This document shows positions 26,899 through 36,201 of a DNA stretch of 50,569 bases, in pieces. Positions within the stretch are counted from its first letter, which is position 1. The number at the start of each line of letters is the position of its first letter. This DNA comes from an uncultured beta proteobacterium. Lineage in GTDB: Bacteria; Pseudomonadota; Gammaproteobacteria; Burkholderiales; SG8-41. The translations under genes were made by a program, and so were the position numbers. The stretch spans positions 1-50,569 of the forward strand of contig CAITMU010000031.1 in NCBI GenBank assembly GCA_903893565.1, read 5' to 3'. The notes under the pieces are model-generated. The model was given only the letters and a program-made list of their open reading frames with translations, was not told where the DNA came from and ran no database searches.

Positions 26899-27880
26899 AG
26901 GGCAGATATTTCAATTCGGATGGATACATCAATGGGTATCTTCATTTGTTATTTAGTGCCGTGCGTTGATGACGCTAGCGTTTAATCCGATCCCTTAATG
27001 CGGGTGGTTTTTTTGTCTTTTGATCCGGGATTGATAAAGAGAAAAATACGATTGAAGGCGATTGAATTTTTTAAAATCAGCGTATTTAAGAATCTCTACA
27101 GAGCGCTTCATGACAACCTTCTAACTCCTGATGCTTTTTGCTGAGGGGCAATCGGTTTAATTTGTCTAGATCTTGATAGAAAAGACGGTGAACGTCGTCT
27201 TGTTGGTCATCGTAGAGTTGGGCACGAGATGAAGGCAGTGATGAATCCCTTGATCCTGCCTTTGGCTCCCCCCCTTTAGCCCGCCCATTTAGCTCCCCCC
27301 ATTTAGCCCCCCCCTTACAAGCCTCTATACCTTACTGGCCATTAGGCGAAGAAGGCGGGCCGCTGTTTCATTCAAAGCGCCCTATTCTCGTGATCGAGTG
27401 GGGAGGAGCGCAAATGTCAGGCTCCTATTCAAAAACGTTTGTAGAAAAGTAGCCGCGTGGCATTGCTTGAATTTATTTTTTCATTGAAGTAGATGAAAAG
27501 TAGTAACGCTAATCATCTCCCCCCTAAAACCTCATTTAAAGATACACGACAAAAATATCGCACCCTTGGCCAATCAAGGCTTAAAGATCTTGAGATTCAT
27601 TTGGATCGTTTTGTAATTATTATTTTTCGCTAAGTTCACTCCCTTTTGCCTAGAAGGTTTCCTAATAAGGATTGATGCTTGAATCGCAAAGAGGGGATGG
27701 TTTTTGTAAAAACAAAAGATAGTGTTCAGGAATGTTCAGGATTCTAGATCCCCCTATCATTACTATGTAACTACATTGAAGTGGTAAGTGATACATATTT
27801 TATGATTGACTAAAAATGCATTAAGTAGCTTTTAGGATTAATTTATTCTTGAGACTTTATCTAAGATCGTGACTAAAAAT
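26899..27880. other. Long intergenic region with a C-rich tract and a possible decayed frame
   Basis: No intact gene is seen in these 980 nt. A C-rich tract with repeated ATTTAGC(C/T)CCCCC units spans about 27262-27313. On the minus strand an uninterrupted frame runs from about 27330 through this tract to a stop at 27089. Its second half reads like protein (SRAQLYDDQQDDVHRL, LSKKHQELEGCHEALC), but it lacks an ATG/GTG/TTG start. It may be a gene remnant frameshifted in the homopolymers. Confidence 0.4.
27262..27313. repeat. C-rich imperfect repeat tract
   Basis: The tract contains runs of 6 to 8 C separated by TTTAG or ATTTAG spacers, giving three to four imperfect units of 15-17 nt. Such G/C homopolymer runs are prone to slippage. 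On the minus strand they are G-runs that could form a G-quadruplex. Confidence 0.7.
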
Positions 27881-29305
27881 ATGAAAAATAAAAAAAGCAT
27901 TATTGTTATTTTTATTTCTATTTTTTGTTATCTTTTTTTCTTTTATGCGAATAGCGACAATGATACTGTTCAATTGAAATCAGGAGTTGTATTTAGCCAT
28001 AATAAATTAGAAAAGCATTCAACTGATGCGCTGACGCAGCTCAATGGATTGGTGACAGCCCCTGGGGGAGCTCTTGCTTTTAAGACCCCCGATGGATTGT
28101 GGGAGCAATTAGTGAGTTGGGTAAAACCTAACTCTTTAACCGAAATTCAAGGTCTTTTTGTCGGGGCTGGACCTGGTGTTGTCGTTAGGCTATTTGAAGT
28201 AGATGAAGCGTGCAATCAGATTGGTCCTGTCTTAGATCAAGCACTCACCGTGCAAGACGGATCCTACCAAATGAAAGTCTCCGTCTCACTGTCTTCGGGT
28301 GTGCATTATGTTGTAGAGGCTATCGGTATCCATGGCGAAAAATTAACTTCTGAAATAACAGGGGCGAATGTTAACTTAAATCCTGTCAATACCGCGGCAC
28401 ACCGGTTATTAAATTCTTCGATCCAATCCAATCGTTCTCAATTTAGTCGTTTGAGCGCGCAATCTATTCTTTCCTTGCAGGAAGAGATGAGAGATTTGGT
28501 AGCCAGTCCGACTTTTATGGCAGCCTCTACGACCACGATCCGTATGGCGACGGAAGCGCTTATTGCGGCAGCCATGGCAGATAAAGAAGTCTCCCGAATT
28601 GTGCATAGTTTGTCATCCTATGGCATTTTGATGGGGCAGATTAAGGATTGGAATGATCAACCCCTATCCGGAATGCGTGTCCAGTTGCTCGATTATGGTA
28701 CGGGTCTTTTAAGGGCGATAACGAGAACCGATTCCGAAGGCCGATATCGAATGAATGCTCCGATCGGCAAGAGCTACGCGGTTTGCGTTTTGAACACCAG
28801 TTATTCTTCTTTGGCGGCCAGTGGATGTTGGACTGAAAAGGGAGATTTAATTGCTTTTTTTCGTGATTCTGAATCTTTTATATTAGGTAGTCGTGTTGAA
28901 AAAAAAGACTTTAGTCTTTCTCCTGGGACAAGACTTGCCGGTATTGTTCGGGGCGGCGGTATCGGTTTATCGGGTATGAATATTAGAGTTAGAGACTTTC
29001 ATTCCGGTCAATCCTTATTTAATTTTAAAACACGATCAGACGGTTCTTTTGTTGTTAACTTGCCTTTAGATAACACAGTGATTGTTCGAGCGGAAAACAA
29101 CACCTACAAACCTTTTGAATCAGGTTATTGGTTAAAGGAGAATAAAATTATTGGAGCTGCTGATGAGGCAACACCGATTCAATTGCAGTCAGGATTAAAT
29201 ATGATGATTAGTTTTACATTGCCCTTTAAGGGTAATGGTTACAGCTCATCTGTCAGCGAATTTAAAAACGGTGCAACCTCACAAAAATTACAAGCCGATA
29301 TGTAA
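27881..29305 (+). CDS. Secreted protein with carboxypeptidase-regulatory-like (Ig-fold) domains
   Basis: This exported protein of about 474 residues has an N-terminal signal or anchor helix (KKSIIVIFISIFCYLFFFY). Residues about 95-150 and two later segments (about 255-330 and 350-440) have the pattern of CarboxypepD_reg-like beta-sandwich domains: GQIKDWNDQPLSGMRVQLLDYG...TDSEGRYRMNAP and GIVRGGGIGLSGMNIRVRD...TRSDGSFVVNLP. Such domains are structural or carbohydrate-associated. A GTG at 27869 is an equally weak alternative start; no clear ribosome-binding site precedes either. It lies in an AT-rich island together with the M48-like protease gene. Function unknown. Confidence 0.7.
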   Translation: MKNKKSIIVIFISIFCYLFFFYANSDNDTVQLKSGVVFSHNKLEKHSTDALTQLNGLVTAPGGALAFKTPDGLWEQLVSWVKPNSLTEIQGLFVGAGPGVVVRLFEVDEACNQIGPVLDQALTVQDGSYQMKVSVSLSSGVHYVVEAIGIHGEKLTSEITGANVNLNPVNTAAHRLLNSSIQSNRSQFSRLSAQSILSLQEEMRDLVASPTFMAASTTTIRMATEALIAAAMADKEVSRIVHSLSSYGILMGQIKDWNDQPLSGMRVQLLDYGTGLLRAITRTDSEGRYRMNAPIGKSYAVCVLNTSYSSLAASGCWTEKGDLIAFFRDSESFILGSRVEKKDFSLSPGTRLAGIVRGGGIGLSGMNIRVRDFHSGQSLFNFKTRSDGSFVVNLPLDNTVIVRAENNTYKPFESGYWLKENKIIGAADEATPIQLQSGLNMMISFTLPFKGNGYSSSVSEFKNGATSQKLQADM

Positions 29306-29503
29306 GTCTATTTAAGAGATGACGTAAGGGTAATTGATGAAAAATTACTTAAGCTAATCATTGATCCATTTCTCCTTCGCTGTTTTCTAGTTAAGGCAAG
29401 CGTGAATGTACGATAAAAAAATAAAGAGAACGCCGAAAAGATAATGCATGATTTCATTTAATGGGTATCACATTTTTCTCATCATGAAAAAATAAATAAT
29501 ATA

Positions 29504-30091
29504 GTGAGTTCGAAGTTGTTCTTGGTCATTATCGTTTATGTATGTTTTCTTATGACCAATGTAGCTATTGCAGAAGTGCGCCGCGATTTAAAAACTTTAC
29601 TTCATTTTATTTTGGATCGATATCCTGATGATCATAATAACGTATATAAAATTGAGTTTTCTTCCGAAGTTGGAAGTCTAGCTTACTCGACCAGTTCCTC
29701 AGAATTTAGCGTTACTGATAATAATAAAATAAGTATCGTTAAAAAATGTAAGATTGTTATTAATCCACATGTCATTCATCTATATTCGATCAACGCACAA
29801 GCCTTTTTATTAGCGCATGAAGTAGCACATTGCCAACTTAATCATTCGCAAAAATTAATAACAAACTATAAAAATAGTTGGATGCAAGAATACGATGCGG
29901 ATGCACGTGCGGGACATTTACTTATTTTATCGGGATATGATCCTATTTTGGGACTTAAAAATTTAATTCCCCCTACTGAAATAGGCTCTACATCACACCC
30001 TTCCAAAATTTCTCGTTTGGCATCATTAAATGGTATTCGAAGAAATTATGAAATTGAGAATAGACACATGCAGCGATTATCATCTAATTAA
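29504..30091 (+). CDS. Secreted M48-like zinc metalloprotease
   Basis: This is a 195-residue exported protein with signal peptide MSSKLFLVIIVYVCFLMTNVAIAE. Residues 105-109 form HEVAH (HExxH zinc motif) and the third ligand is probably Glu129 in QEYDADARAG, a pattern shared with M48 and related minimal gluzincins. The usual membrane spans of HtpX are absent, and a C-terminal SHPSKISRLASL is similar to the BepA/M48 tail. It starts at a GTG with no strong ribosome-binding site. The upstream secreted protein gene is 198 nt away. It could be an envelope-quality-control protease, but its substrate is unknown. Confidence 0.75.
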   Translation: MSSKLFLVIIVYVCFLMTNVAIAEVRRDLKTLLHFILDRYPDDHNNVYKIEFSSEVGSLAYSTSSSEFSVTDNNKISIVKKCKIVINPHVIHLYSINAQAFLLAHEVAHCQLNHSQKLITNYKNSWMQEYDADARAGHLLILSGYDPILGLKNLIPPTEIGSTSHPSKISRLASLNGIRRNYEIENRHMQRLSSN

Positions 30092-30507
30092 GATGGGATC
30101 TACAGTCGATTAAAAGAGTAATTGATAGGCGGAGGGCTCAGCTTAGTCGTGGCCCCTTAGATTTGCTGACTGGCTTCTTAAGCCCATTGAGAGCTTTTAG
30201 GATGATGTCGCCACTATTACGCCCCACCTTCCTACCCTGAAAGACTGGGCTCATCAGGCTAAGCTTTTAAAAATTGCGAATGAGAGGCAATGGCTCATTC
30301 AAATTGGGATTTGTAGCCCTCCTATGTCCATGCCTTTGTAAGTCAACACTTGGGGGACTGGACGCTTATGGATGGCTTTGTCTCGATCCTTGATTTTGAA
30401 ACGCTGAGTGCGTGGGGATAAAAAAACTGGTAAATATTTCGATGATGAGATAGTGTGTCTTTTTTTACTCTAAAAAACCTAACCACTACACCTTGGAGGT
30501 GTTTTTT
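30092..30507. other. Intergenic region, no gene recognised
   Basis: About 415 nt with several short broken frames and no family pattern. The enoyl-CoA hydratase ribosome-binding site GGAGGT is at its right end (30495-30500). Confidence 0.4.
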
Positions 30508-31284
30508 ATGTCAAATTCCTCGTTGTATTTGCTGCATGTTGAGGACGGTGTTGCTTTAGTGACGTTAAATCGGCCTGAGGCGATGAATTCAATCAATAGT
30601 GCTTTGCGCTCTGAACTCATGTCCCTATTTCCTGCCCTCGATGAAAGGGAGGATGTTCGCGTCGTTGTGATTACGGGGGCCGGGGATAAGGCCTTTTGTA
30701 CGGGGGCAGATCTGAAGGAGCGCGCCGCACGTTCGACAGAACAAATGGTGTATGAAAGGCAGTATATGGTGCCCAAGTCTGTCATTGCGTTGGCTAACGT
30801 GAGTAAGCCTGTGATTGCCGCTATCAAGGGCTATTGTATGGCTGGTGGATATGAACTGGTGTTGCAGTGTGATATTACGATCGCATCCGATAATGCTATT
30901 TTTAGTCTGCCTGAAGTAAGCCATGGTTTTTTTCCAGGGGGAGGGGCGTGCCAGCGTTTGCCAAGGTTAGTCGGCTACCAAATGGCTCGTGAACTCATTT
31001 TGACGGGACGACGCTGGGATGCTAAAGAGGCAAAGGAATTAGGACTCATTAACCGTGTGGTGCCTCTTGAAAAGGTGATGGAAGAGGCGATGGCGATGGC
31101 AAAAAAAATAGCCTCTTACCCTACCACTGGCGTGATGCAAGCAAAAAGAGCACTCAATCAGTCGATGGAAGTAGGTTTGGGAGCAGGGCTTCGCTTCGAT
31201 GCGCAAGCTTGGATCGGGTGCATGCATTCCGATGAATGGAAGGAAAAGTTGGATGGCTTTGTCAAAAAAGAACGTAAGTCCTAA
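30508..31284 (+). CDS. Enoyl-CoA hydratase/isomerase (crotonase family)
   Basis: This is a 258-residue crotonase-fold enzyme. The start is the ATG at 30508, 7 nt after GGAGGT; an in-frame TTG at 30493 overlaps that Shine-Dalgarno and is rejected. Oxyanion-hole and substrate motifs are visible: AFCTGADLKE at 62-71 and GYCMAGGYELVLQCD at 108-122, with Glu116 and Glu136 (LPEVSHGFFPGGG) at the positions of the catalytic glutamates in hydratases. Substrate specificity cannot be read from sequence. It appears to be a single gene. Confidence 0.92.
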   Translation: MSNSSLYLLHVEDGVALVTLNRPEAMNSINSALRSELMSLFPALDEREDVRVVVITGAGDKAFCTGADLKERAARSTEQMVYERQYMVPKSVIALANVSKPVIAAIKGYCMAGGYELVLQCDITIASDNAIFSLPEVSHGFFPGGGACQRLPRLVGYQMARELILTGRRWDAKEAKELGLINRVVPLEKVMEEAMAMAKKIASYPTTGVMQAKRALNQSMEVGLGAGLRFDAQAWIGCMHSDEWKEKLDGFVKKERKS

Positions 31285-31373
31285 AGCCTCTGCCTTCGTT
31301 GGTTGGTGAATGGCCTCCTAGACGACTCCTGCAGCTTGTAACAAGGGCTATTGGAGCCGAATAGGACGACATG

Positions 31374-31400
31374 AGCGCTAATAGCGCTAACAGCGCTTTT
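31374..31400. repeat. 9-nt tandem repeat at the end of an amidohydrolase gene
   Basis: AGCGCTAAT, AGCGCTAAC and AGCGCTTTT follow one another. Each contains the palindrome AGCGCT, so the tract can also form a hairpin. The last copy overlaps the stop of the amidohydrolase. Confidence 0.75.
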
Positions 31401-32247
31401 AGAGGGCAGCGCCAGCGTTTCGCCAATCAATCCACTCGCAAATCCCTCGCCCCATCATCCAAGTCTTGTCCTCTTGCGTGAGCCAAGGCAAGGCCTGAGT
31501 GAATAAATGTAGCGCTTCTTGGTAGGTGCAGGGGATATGACTTAAATCCGTCCCCCAGAACATGCGTTGTGGCCCAAAGGCATCATAAAAGCGTCTGAGC
31601 GGGGTGTGTAGACTCAGGAATGGGTAGGTGTCTTTGGTAAAGGAGGGCATAGAAGAGGCTTTGACGGCAATATTCGGATATTGGGCTAAAGCCAGTACGG
31701 GCTCTATGTTGCCAAAGGCGGCTTCATCTTTGGCCCCACTGGGTAGGCACAGATGATCCAAAATGATTTTTAGTTCAGGATAGCGTTGTGCCACCGAGAC
31801 GATGAGATTGATTTGTGCAATATCAATTAAGACCATCACCGGTACCTGCGCTTTGGCACATTCAGCCCATAGCCAGTCAATTTGACCATTGGCCCACTGA
31901 CTGCGAAGCGGTTCTCTACGAGGCACCACGCGAATACCCATGAGCCCGGGTTGTGAGCGCCAACCGCAGATCAGTTCTTTTGAAGCCTCGGTGGAGGTGT
32001 CAATTCGGCCCATGACCGAAAATCGTTGCGGGTGGCTGCGGGCGGCTTCGAGCGCAAATTCGTTACTGTCGCCTTGCCAAATGGGGGGGACTAGCACGGC
32101 ACAATCGACTCCGGCTGTTATCATTTGTGAAAGCAGTTCCTCTTTCATGAACGGCGTGTCACGGTGCGGTTTGATATGATCTTTGGGCCATGGGGTCTTG
32201 GGGGTGTTTGCACCCCAAATATGAACCTGCGAGTCAACGATGAGCAT
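31399..32247 (-). CDS. Amidohydrolase-2 family TIM-barrel hydrolase (lactonase/decarboxylase-like)
   Basis: This is a 282-residue cytoplasmic member of the amidohydrolase-2 family, related to pyrone-dicarboxylate lactonase and fucono-lactonase-type enzymes. The N-terminal DSQVHIWG has Gln in place of the first His of the HxH metal motif, a change common in this lactonase-like branch. Further motifs are IILDHLCLP and FWGTDLSHIP, with the catalytic Asp in GTD. No signal peptide is present. A cupin gene lies 32 nt upstream on the same strand, so the two form an operon, divergent from the SDR gene. Similar to the protein at 49436-50278. Probably part of an aromatic or sugar-acid pathway (inference). 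Confidence 0.85.
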   Translation of the reverse strand: MLIVDSQVHIWGANTPKTPWPKDHIKPHRDTPFMKEELLSQMITAGVDCAVLVPPIWQGDSNEFALEAARSHPQRFSVMGRIDTSTEASKELICGWRSQPGLMGIRVVPRREPLRSQWANGQIDWLWAECAKAQVPVMVLIDIAQINLIVSVAQRYPELKIILDHLCLPSGAKDEAAFGNIEPVLALAQYPNIAVKASSMPSFTKDTYPFLSLHTPLRRFYDAFGPQRMFWGTDLSHIPCTYQEALHLFTQALPWLTQEDKTWMMGRGICEWIDWRNAGAAL

Positions 32248-32279
32248 CGTTTAAGGATCCTTCTAATAAAAATATTCAA

Positions 32280-32741
32280 TCAATAATGGGAAGTAAAGCT
32301 GATGGCGTCCCGTTTGACGAGGTCTTCGAGATCAATGTAGGAGCGTTTGGTCGCTTTCTCCACCGTAAACTGCAATTTTTTATTGGACTCGGTAGAAGCA
32401 CGAATGCTGAGTAATTGCATTTTTTCTTTCACTTCCCATTCGTGAGCTCCCGCTATGCCTGGGGGGCAATAAATGGTGGTGCCAGGACCAGCAGTGTATT
32501 CCTTCCCGTTAATGTCTCGAACAATGGCTTCACCCGAAATCACAAAATAACAGGCCTCAATGGGATGCCAATGTAGTTTCTCAATGGTATTCGGTTCATA
32601 GTTAGCTAAAGCCATACGGATGCGATCGGTTTTGTTTTTTCCGCTACCAATGAGTGCTTTAAGCGTTTGGCCTTGTGTGACCCCAGGGGCAGCTTTGACC
32701 TGTTTTTCGTCTAGGACTAAGAGAGTTGAATCGATATGCAT
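32280..32741 (-). CDS. Cupin-domain protein
   Basis: This is a 153-residue single-cupin protein. Metal-binding motif 1 is visible as HWHPIEACYFVISGEA (about residues 57-72) and motif 2 as PGTTIYCPPGIAGAHEWE (about 86-103). Such proteins are oxygenases, isomerases or ligand-binding regulators. Context with an amidohydrolase suggests a small catabolic enzyme. AGGAG lies just before the ATG. Confidence 0.8.
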   Translation of the reverse strand: MHIDSTLLVLDEKQVKAAPGVTQGQTLKALIGSGKNKTDRIRMALANYEPNTIEKLHWHPIEACYFVISGEAIVRDINGKEYTAGPGTTIYCPPGIAGAHEWEVKEKMQLLSIRASTESNKKLQFTVEKATKRSYIDLEDLVKRDAISFTSHY

Positions 32742-32930
32742 GGGCGTTTCTCCTTACGATGGCGAAAGATAATGGTATGGAATAAAAGAAAAAAATGTGT
32801 TTAAGCGGTCTATCAGGAAGAATATGTTTTTTTTGAGTCCGCCAGATGGATTGGCTCTCAATAAATTTTTCTTGTTGGCTATAATATCACGCATAAAATG
32901 AATAGAAGTCTTAAACATGAGGGAGGGGCT

Positions 32931-33701
32931 ATGACGGAATTGAAAAAATTGGAGGGTGCCACAGCGATTGTGACCGCCGCCGGGCAAGGGCTGGGTGAGG
33001 AGATTGCAAAAATATTAGCGCGAGAAGGGGCGCGGGTTGCTTTGGTGGATATCAATAACCAAGAACTGCAACGCGTTCAATCGGATATCGCTGCTTTCGG
33101 AGGCACCGCGATGGGATTTATTTGCAACGTGACCCGTTCGACTGAAGTCACAGCTATGGTGCAAGCGGTGATGTCGAACTATTCCACTGTTGATATTTTA
33201 GTCAATGTTGCCGGGGGATTTACTCAGTTTGCGCCGATCACTGAAATTGAGGAAGAGGAGTGGGATAGGGTCATAACACTGAACTTAAAATCAGCTTTCT
33301 TATGCACTAAGGCGGTAGCAAAAATTATGATGGATCAGCGCAAAGGGCGCATTATCAGTATAGCTTCGGGTGCTGGAGTGGGGCCAAGAACGCATGCGCC
33401 TTCTTACTTGCCCTACGGTGCTGCGAAAGCCGGATTAATTGGGTTTGGCAAATTACTGGCTAGAGACTTAGGAGAATTTGGCATAACCGTCAACACGGTT
33501 ACACCCGGCACAACACTCACCCCCCGAGTGCGTAAGGTTCGTGATGCAGCGAGTATTGAAAAAATAAAAATGCAAAACCCTATGAGAAGTCTGGTCGAAC
33601 CGCAGGACACGGCTGAAGCGGTATTATTTCTAGCCTCCCCAGCCGCCCGTTACATTACCGGTGTCAACCTAAATGTCAGTGCGGGAAACTTGATCGTATA
33701 A
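32931..33701 (+). CDS. Short-chain dehydrogenase/reductase (SDR)
   Basis: This is a 256-residue classical SDR using NAD(P)H. The ATG at 32931 follows a GGGAGG ribosome-binding site; the upstream ATG 11 codons earlier is rejected. The cofactor motif TAAGQGLG is at 15-22, NVAGG at 92-96, and the catalytic Ser146, Tyr162 and Lys166 (YGAAK) are all present. The aspartate in VALVDINN near 40 points to NAD rather than NADP. It is divergent from the cupin-amidohydrolase operon. Followed by an intrinsic terminator. Confidence 0.93.
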   Translation: MTELKKLEGATAIVTAAGQGLGEEIAKILAREGARVALVDINNQELQRVQSDIAAFGGTAMGFICNVTRSTEVTAMVQAVMSNYSTVDILVNVAGGFTQFAPITEIEEEEWDRVITLNLKSAFLCTKAVAKIMMDQRKGRIISIASGAGVGPRTHAPSYLPYGAAKAGLIGFGKLLARDLGEFGITVNTVTPGTTLTPRVRKVRDAASIEKIKMQNPMRSLVEPQDTAEAVLFLASPAARYITGVNLNVSAGNLIV

Positions 33702-33731
33702 TCGTATAGATAATGAGTGGGATAAAAAAAT

Positions 33732-33765
33732 AGGGTGGTCAACATAACCCTTTGTTTTTTTTATT
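33732..33765 (+). terminator. Rho-independent terminator after the SDR gene
   Basis: AGGGT (33732-33736) pairs with ACCCT (33747-33751) and is followed by TTGTTTTTTTT. Confidence 0.5.
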
Positions 33766-33766
33766 T

Positions 33767-33922
33767 ATGTTGTATCACTCACCAACGGCGGTGGGGTTTC
33801 GGGTTATAGGCATTGATCCTAAAGGCAACCATTGTCATGGATTCAATGAAAGAGTAAAAATATCTCGATAGTATGAAGATCGGGAGTTTATGTTGCAGAT
33901 GATTCATCAATTAGTACAATAA
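33767..33922 (+). pseudogene. Small gene remnant with internal TAG (DUF2470/HugZ-like C-terminus?)
   Basis: One frame reads GFRVIGIDPKGNHCHGFNERVKISR, then an in-frame TAG, then YEDREFMLQMIHQLVQ and a stop. The pattern weakly recalls the C-terminal domain of HugZ/DUF2470 haem-utilisation proteins. No upstream remainder of such a gene is visible. Assignment is tentative. Confidence 0.22.
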
Positions 33923-33988
33923 AAAGTAATCATCAGCATTGTTAGATTTTGTATTTTTCGAGGCGTTCTTTTTTTTGAGGAGATTCAA

Positions 33989-34954
33989 TTGTTAAAGTCA
34001 TTGGTATTAGGGTTTGGGTTAATATTTTCTTTTTTTGCTGGGGCAGAAGACGCCTATCCCAATAAGTCGGTTCGTATCATTGTGAATTATGCACCCGGCG
34101 GGTTGGCTGATATCGGTGCACGTATTGTGGCCCAACAATTAACGAATCAACTGGGAAAATCCTTTATTGTAGAAAATCGACCGGGAGGCTCTGGCACGAT
34201 CGGTACGGGGTTTGTGGCTAAATCAGTACCTGATGGCCATACATTGCTCTTGTCAGATACGAGTTTCGGCATCATGTCGAGCTTATTTAAATCATTACCC
34301 TTTGATGTATTGAAGGATTTTGCTCCGATTGTGCAAATGACTCGTTCGACCAATGTTTTAGTGATCTCTCCTTCCCTAAACATGAATACATTAAAAGAAT
34401 TTATCGCTTCGGCAAAATCGAACCCAGGTAAATATAACTATGGCTCTGCCGGTCAAGGTGCATTGAGTAATTTATCGTGTCTACTTTTTAATACAGCAAC
34501 CAAAGTCAATATTGTGCATATCCCTTACGATGGAGGGGCAGGGGATTTGAACTCAGGATTTTTAAGTGGTCAGGTGCAAATGCTGATCACCACCATTCCG
34601 AGTGTGATGGGTAATGTTAAAGCTGGTCGAATGAAGGCGCTGGGTGTGACCACCGATGGGGAGCGTTCGATGATGTTGCCCGATGTGCCTTCTATGAAAG
34701 AGGAGGGGGTAAATGATATGGTGGTATATAACTGGATAGGGTTGGTGGCGCCCACTGCCACCCCAAAGACGATCATCAGTAAAGTGCATGATGAAGTTGT
34801 GAAGTCTTTATCCCTCCCAGCGGTCAAAGAGCGTTTCTCCGCACTCGACGTTCAGTTCGTCGGGAGTAATCCTGAACAATTTTCAAATCACATTCGTTCC
34901 GAAGTGAGTCGTTGGTCAGAGGTAATTAAGGCGGCAGGTATTACTGTGAAATAA
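33989..34954 (+). CDS. Bug/TctC-family periplasmic substrate-binding protein 5
   Basis: This is a 321-residue TTT-family receptor starting at a TTG, 6 nt after GAGGAG. The signal peptide is MLKSLVLGFGLIFSFFAGAED. Family blocks: VRIIVNYAPGGLADIGAR, VENRPGGSGTIGTG, SVPDGHTLLLSD, HIPYDGGAGDLNSGFLSG and LPDVPSMKEEGV. The usual YKG of the second lobe is YDG here. The truncated cupin follows 40 nt later and may be co-transcribed. Confidence 0.9.
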   Translation: MLKSLVLGFGLIFSFFAGAEDAYPNKSVRIIVNYAPGGLADIGARIVAQQLTNQLGKSFIVENRPGGSGTIGTGFVAKSVPDGHTLLLSDTSFGIMSSLFKSLPFDVLKDFAPIVQMTRSTNVLVISPSLNMNTLKEFIASAKSNPGKYNYGSAGQGALSNLSCLLFNTATKVNIVHIPYDGGAGDLNSGFLSGQVQMLITTIPSVMGNVKAGRMKALGVTTDGERSMMLPDVPSMKEEGVNDMVVYNWIGLVAPTATPKTIISKVHDEVVKSLSLPAVKERFSALDVQFVGSNPEQFSNHIRSEVSRWSEVIKAAGITVK

Positions 34955-34994
34955 ATTCTGGAGGATACTTTAGAATTTTTAGAAAAACCTTGTA

Positions 34995-35315
34995 ATGCAA
35001 TATCATGTGGGCCATCTACAACACTTAAAATATGCTTTATCAGAAGGTTTTTTGGGTCAATCTTCTGGTTTTGAACGCATGATTTTGACGGATCGTAGGG
35101 TCGGCTCCGTGCATAGTCAGACGGCGATGTTAAGGCTGCAACCGGGCGGTTATGTGTTATCGGTGGTGCACGCCTTCGAAAAAGGTATTTATGTGTTCGA
35201 AGGAGAATTGGAAATGATGCGCGCCGGCGAGTGGGTTAGGTTGCCTACCGATAGTTTTGCCTTGATTCCCACCGCGAGCTATAAGATTCATGGCCCAACG
35301 ATGGATGCTTTTTAA
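34995..35315 (+). CDS. Truncated cupin protein (N-terminal half of a bicupin)
   Basis: This is a 106-residue product with one cupin barrel: RVGSVHSQTAMLRLQPGGYV, then HAFEKGIYVFEGELEM and TDSFALIPTASYKIHGP. The sequence resembles the N-terminal half of ureidoglycine-aminohydrolase-like bicupins of roughly 250 residues. The second half is missing: the frame stops and 20 nt later the convergent hydrolase gene ends. It may be a degraded copy or a minimal cupin. No ribosome-binding site is clear. Confidence 0.6.
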   Translation: MQYHVGHLQHLKYALSEGFLGQSSGFERMILTDRRVGSVHSQTAMLRLQPGGYVLSVVHAFEKGIYVFEGELEMMRAGEWVRLPTDSFALIPTASYKIHGPTMDAF

Positions 35316-35337
35316 GGGCTTGAGTGCGGCACTTATT

Positions 35338-36201
35338 TTAAGTGCTGGTGGGTCGATTGGCTTTAAGGAAAGTGCGCACTTGACGGATCGCTACTGGAAT
35401 TTTATCGGGAGTGTCTTTCCATGGGTACATTCCGATTTCCGATTTTGGTGCGAGCATGGCGGATTCGATACCGATTACTAAGGGGTGGGGAGGCGCATCA
35501 TCGGGCATGAGCAGAATGGGGCTCTGACAAGCGCGCACGTCTTCTCGGTTGACGCAGTGTACGAAGTCGGCTCTTTTCCCACCATACATGCTGATGAGAA
35601 AACGCTCCACCGTTTCCATGTTCAGATCTGGTCTTTGTTTGACGAGATCCGGCCCCCAGCCTTTCATATAAGTGTCGTAAGCCAGTGTGGGAGTTTCCTT
35701 ACGAAATCCAACGGGCTGTGAGACAACAGCAGCAATGATTCGATCAGGGGCTCGTTTGATAAGATTCCAAATGAAGGGTCCGCCGATACAAAAGCCGAAT
35801 ACCATAAATTTTTTGATCCCTAAATGATCCATCAGTCCTAACTGATCATCGGCGTAAGAATCCCATGGTCGGTCAACTTCCAAAGGTCCAACGGATGCGC
35901 CAGTCGTCGCATTTCGTAAGTCAGCGGTAATACAACGATATTCGTTTTTAAAGGTAGCGGCTGCATCAAAGGGTGCACTATTTACCCCCCAAGCGATCGA
36001 GGAGTTTTGTCCGCCGCCAGGAATAATTAATAGCGGAATACCAGAGCCTTCATCGACATAACAAATCCGAACCCCATTTTTTTGATAAAACTTTTTCTCT
36101 GCACTGACTTTCATATCGGTTTGAGCGAAGGCACGGGGCGCGCTTGCCGCCGCCATGACCATGGCACCGGTCGTTAATAAGTCACGTCGTTTTATATCCA
36201 C
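35338..36201 (-). CDS. Tat-exported alpha/beta hydrolase with Cys nucleophile
   Basis: This is a 287-residue alpha/beta hydrolase with a Tat signal (MDIKRRDLLTTGAMVMAAASAPRAFAQ). The nucleophile elbow reads GFCIGG with Cys138 where most family members have Ser, as in dienelactone hydrolase. LLIIPGGGQNS (oxyanion region) and ADLRNATTG follow the fold. A conserved Asp lies in LMPDDAPPHPL; the catalytic His is not obvious at the C-terminus. It is a paralogue of the protein at 48312-49064, which lacks the signal. Substrate unknown. Confidence 0.8.
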   Translation of the reverse strand: MDIKRRDLLTTGAMVMAAASAPRAFAQTDMKVSAEKKFYQKNGVRICYVDEGSGIPLLIIPGGGQNSSIAWGVNSAPFDAAATFKNEYRCITADLRNATTGASVGPLEVDRPWDSYADDQLGLMDHLGIKKFMVFGFCIGGPFIWNLIKRAPDRIIAAVVSQPVGFRKETPTLAYDTYMKGWGPDLVKQRPDLNMETVERFLISMYGGKRADFVHCVNREDVRACQSPILLMPDDAPPHPLVIGIESAMLAPKSEIGMYPWKDTPDKIPVAIRQVRTFLKANRPTST

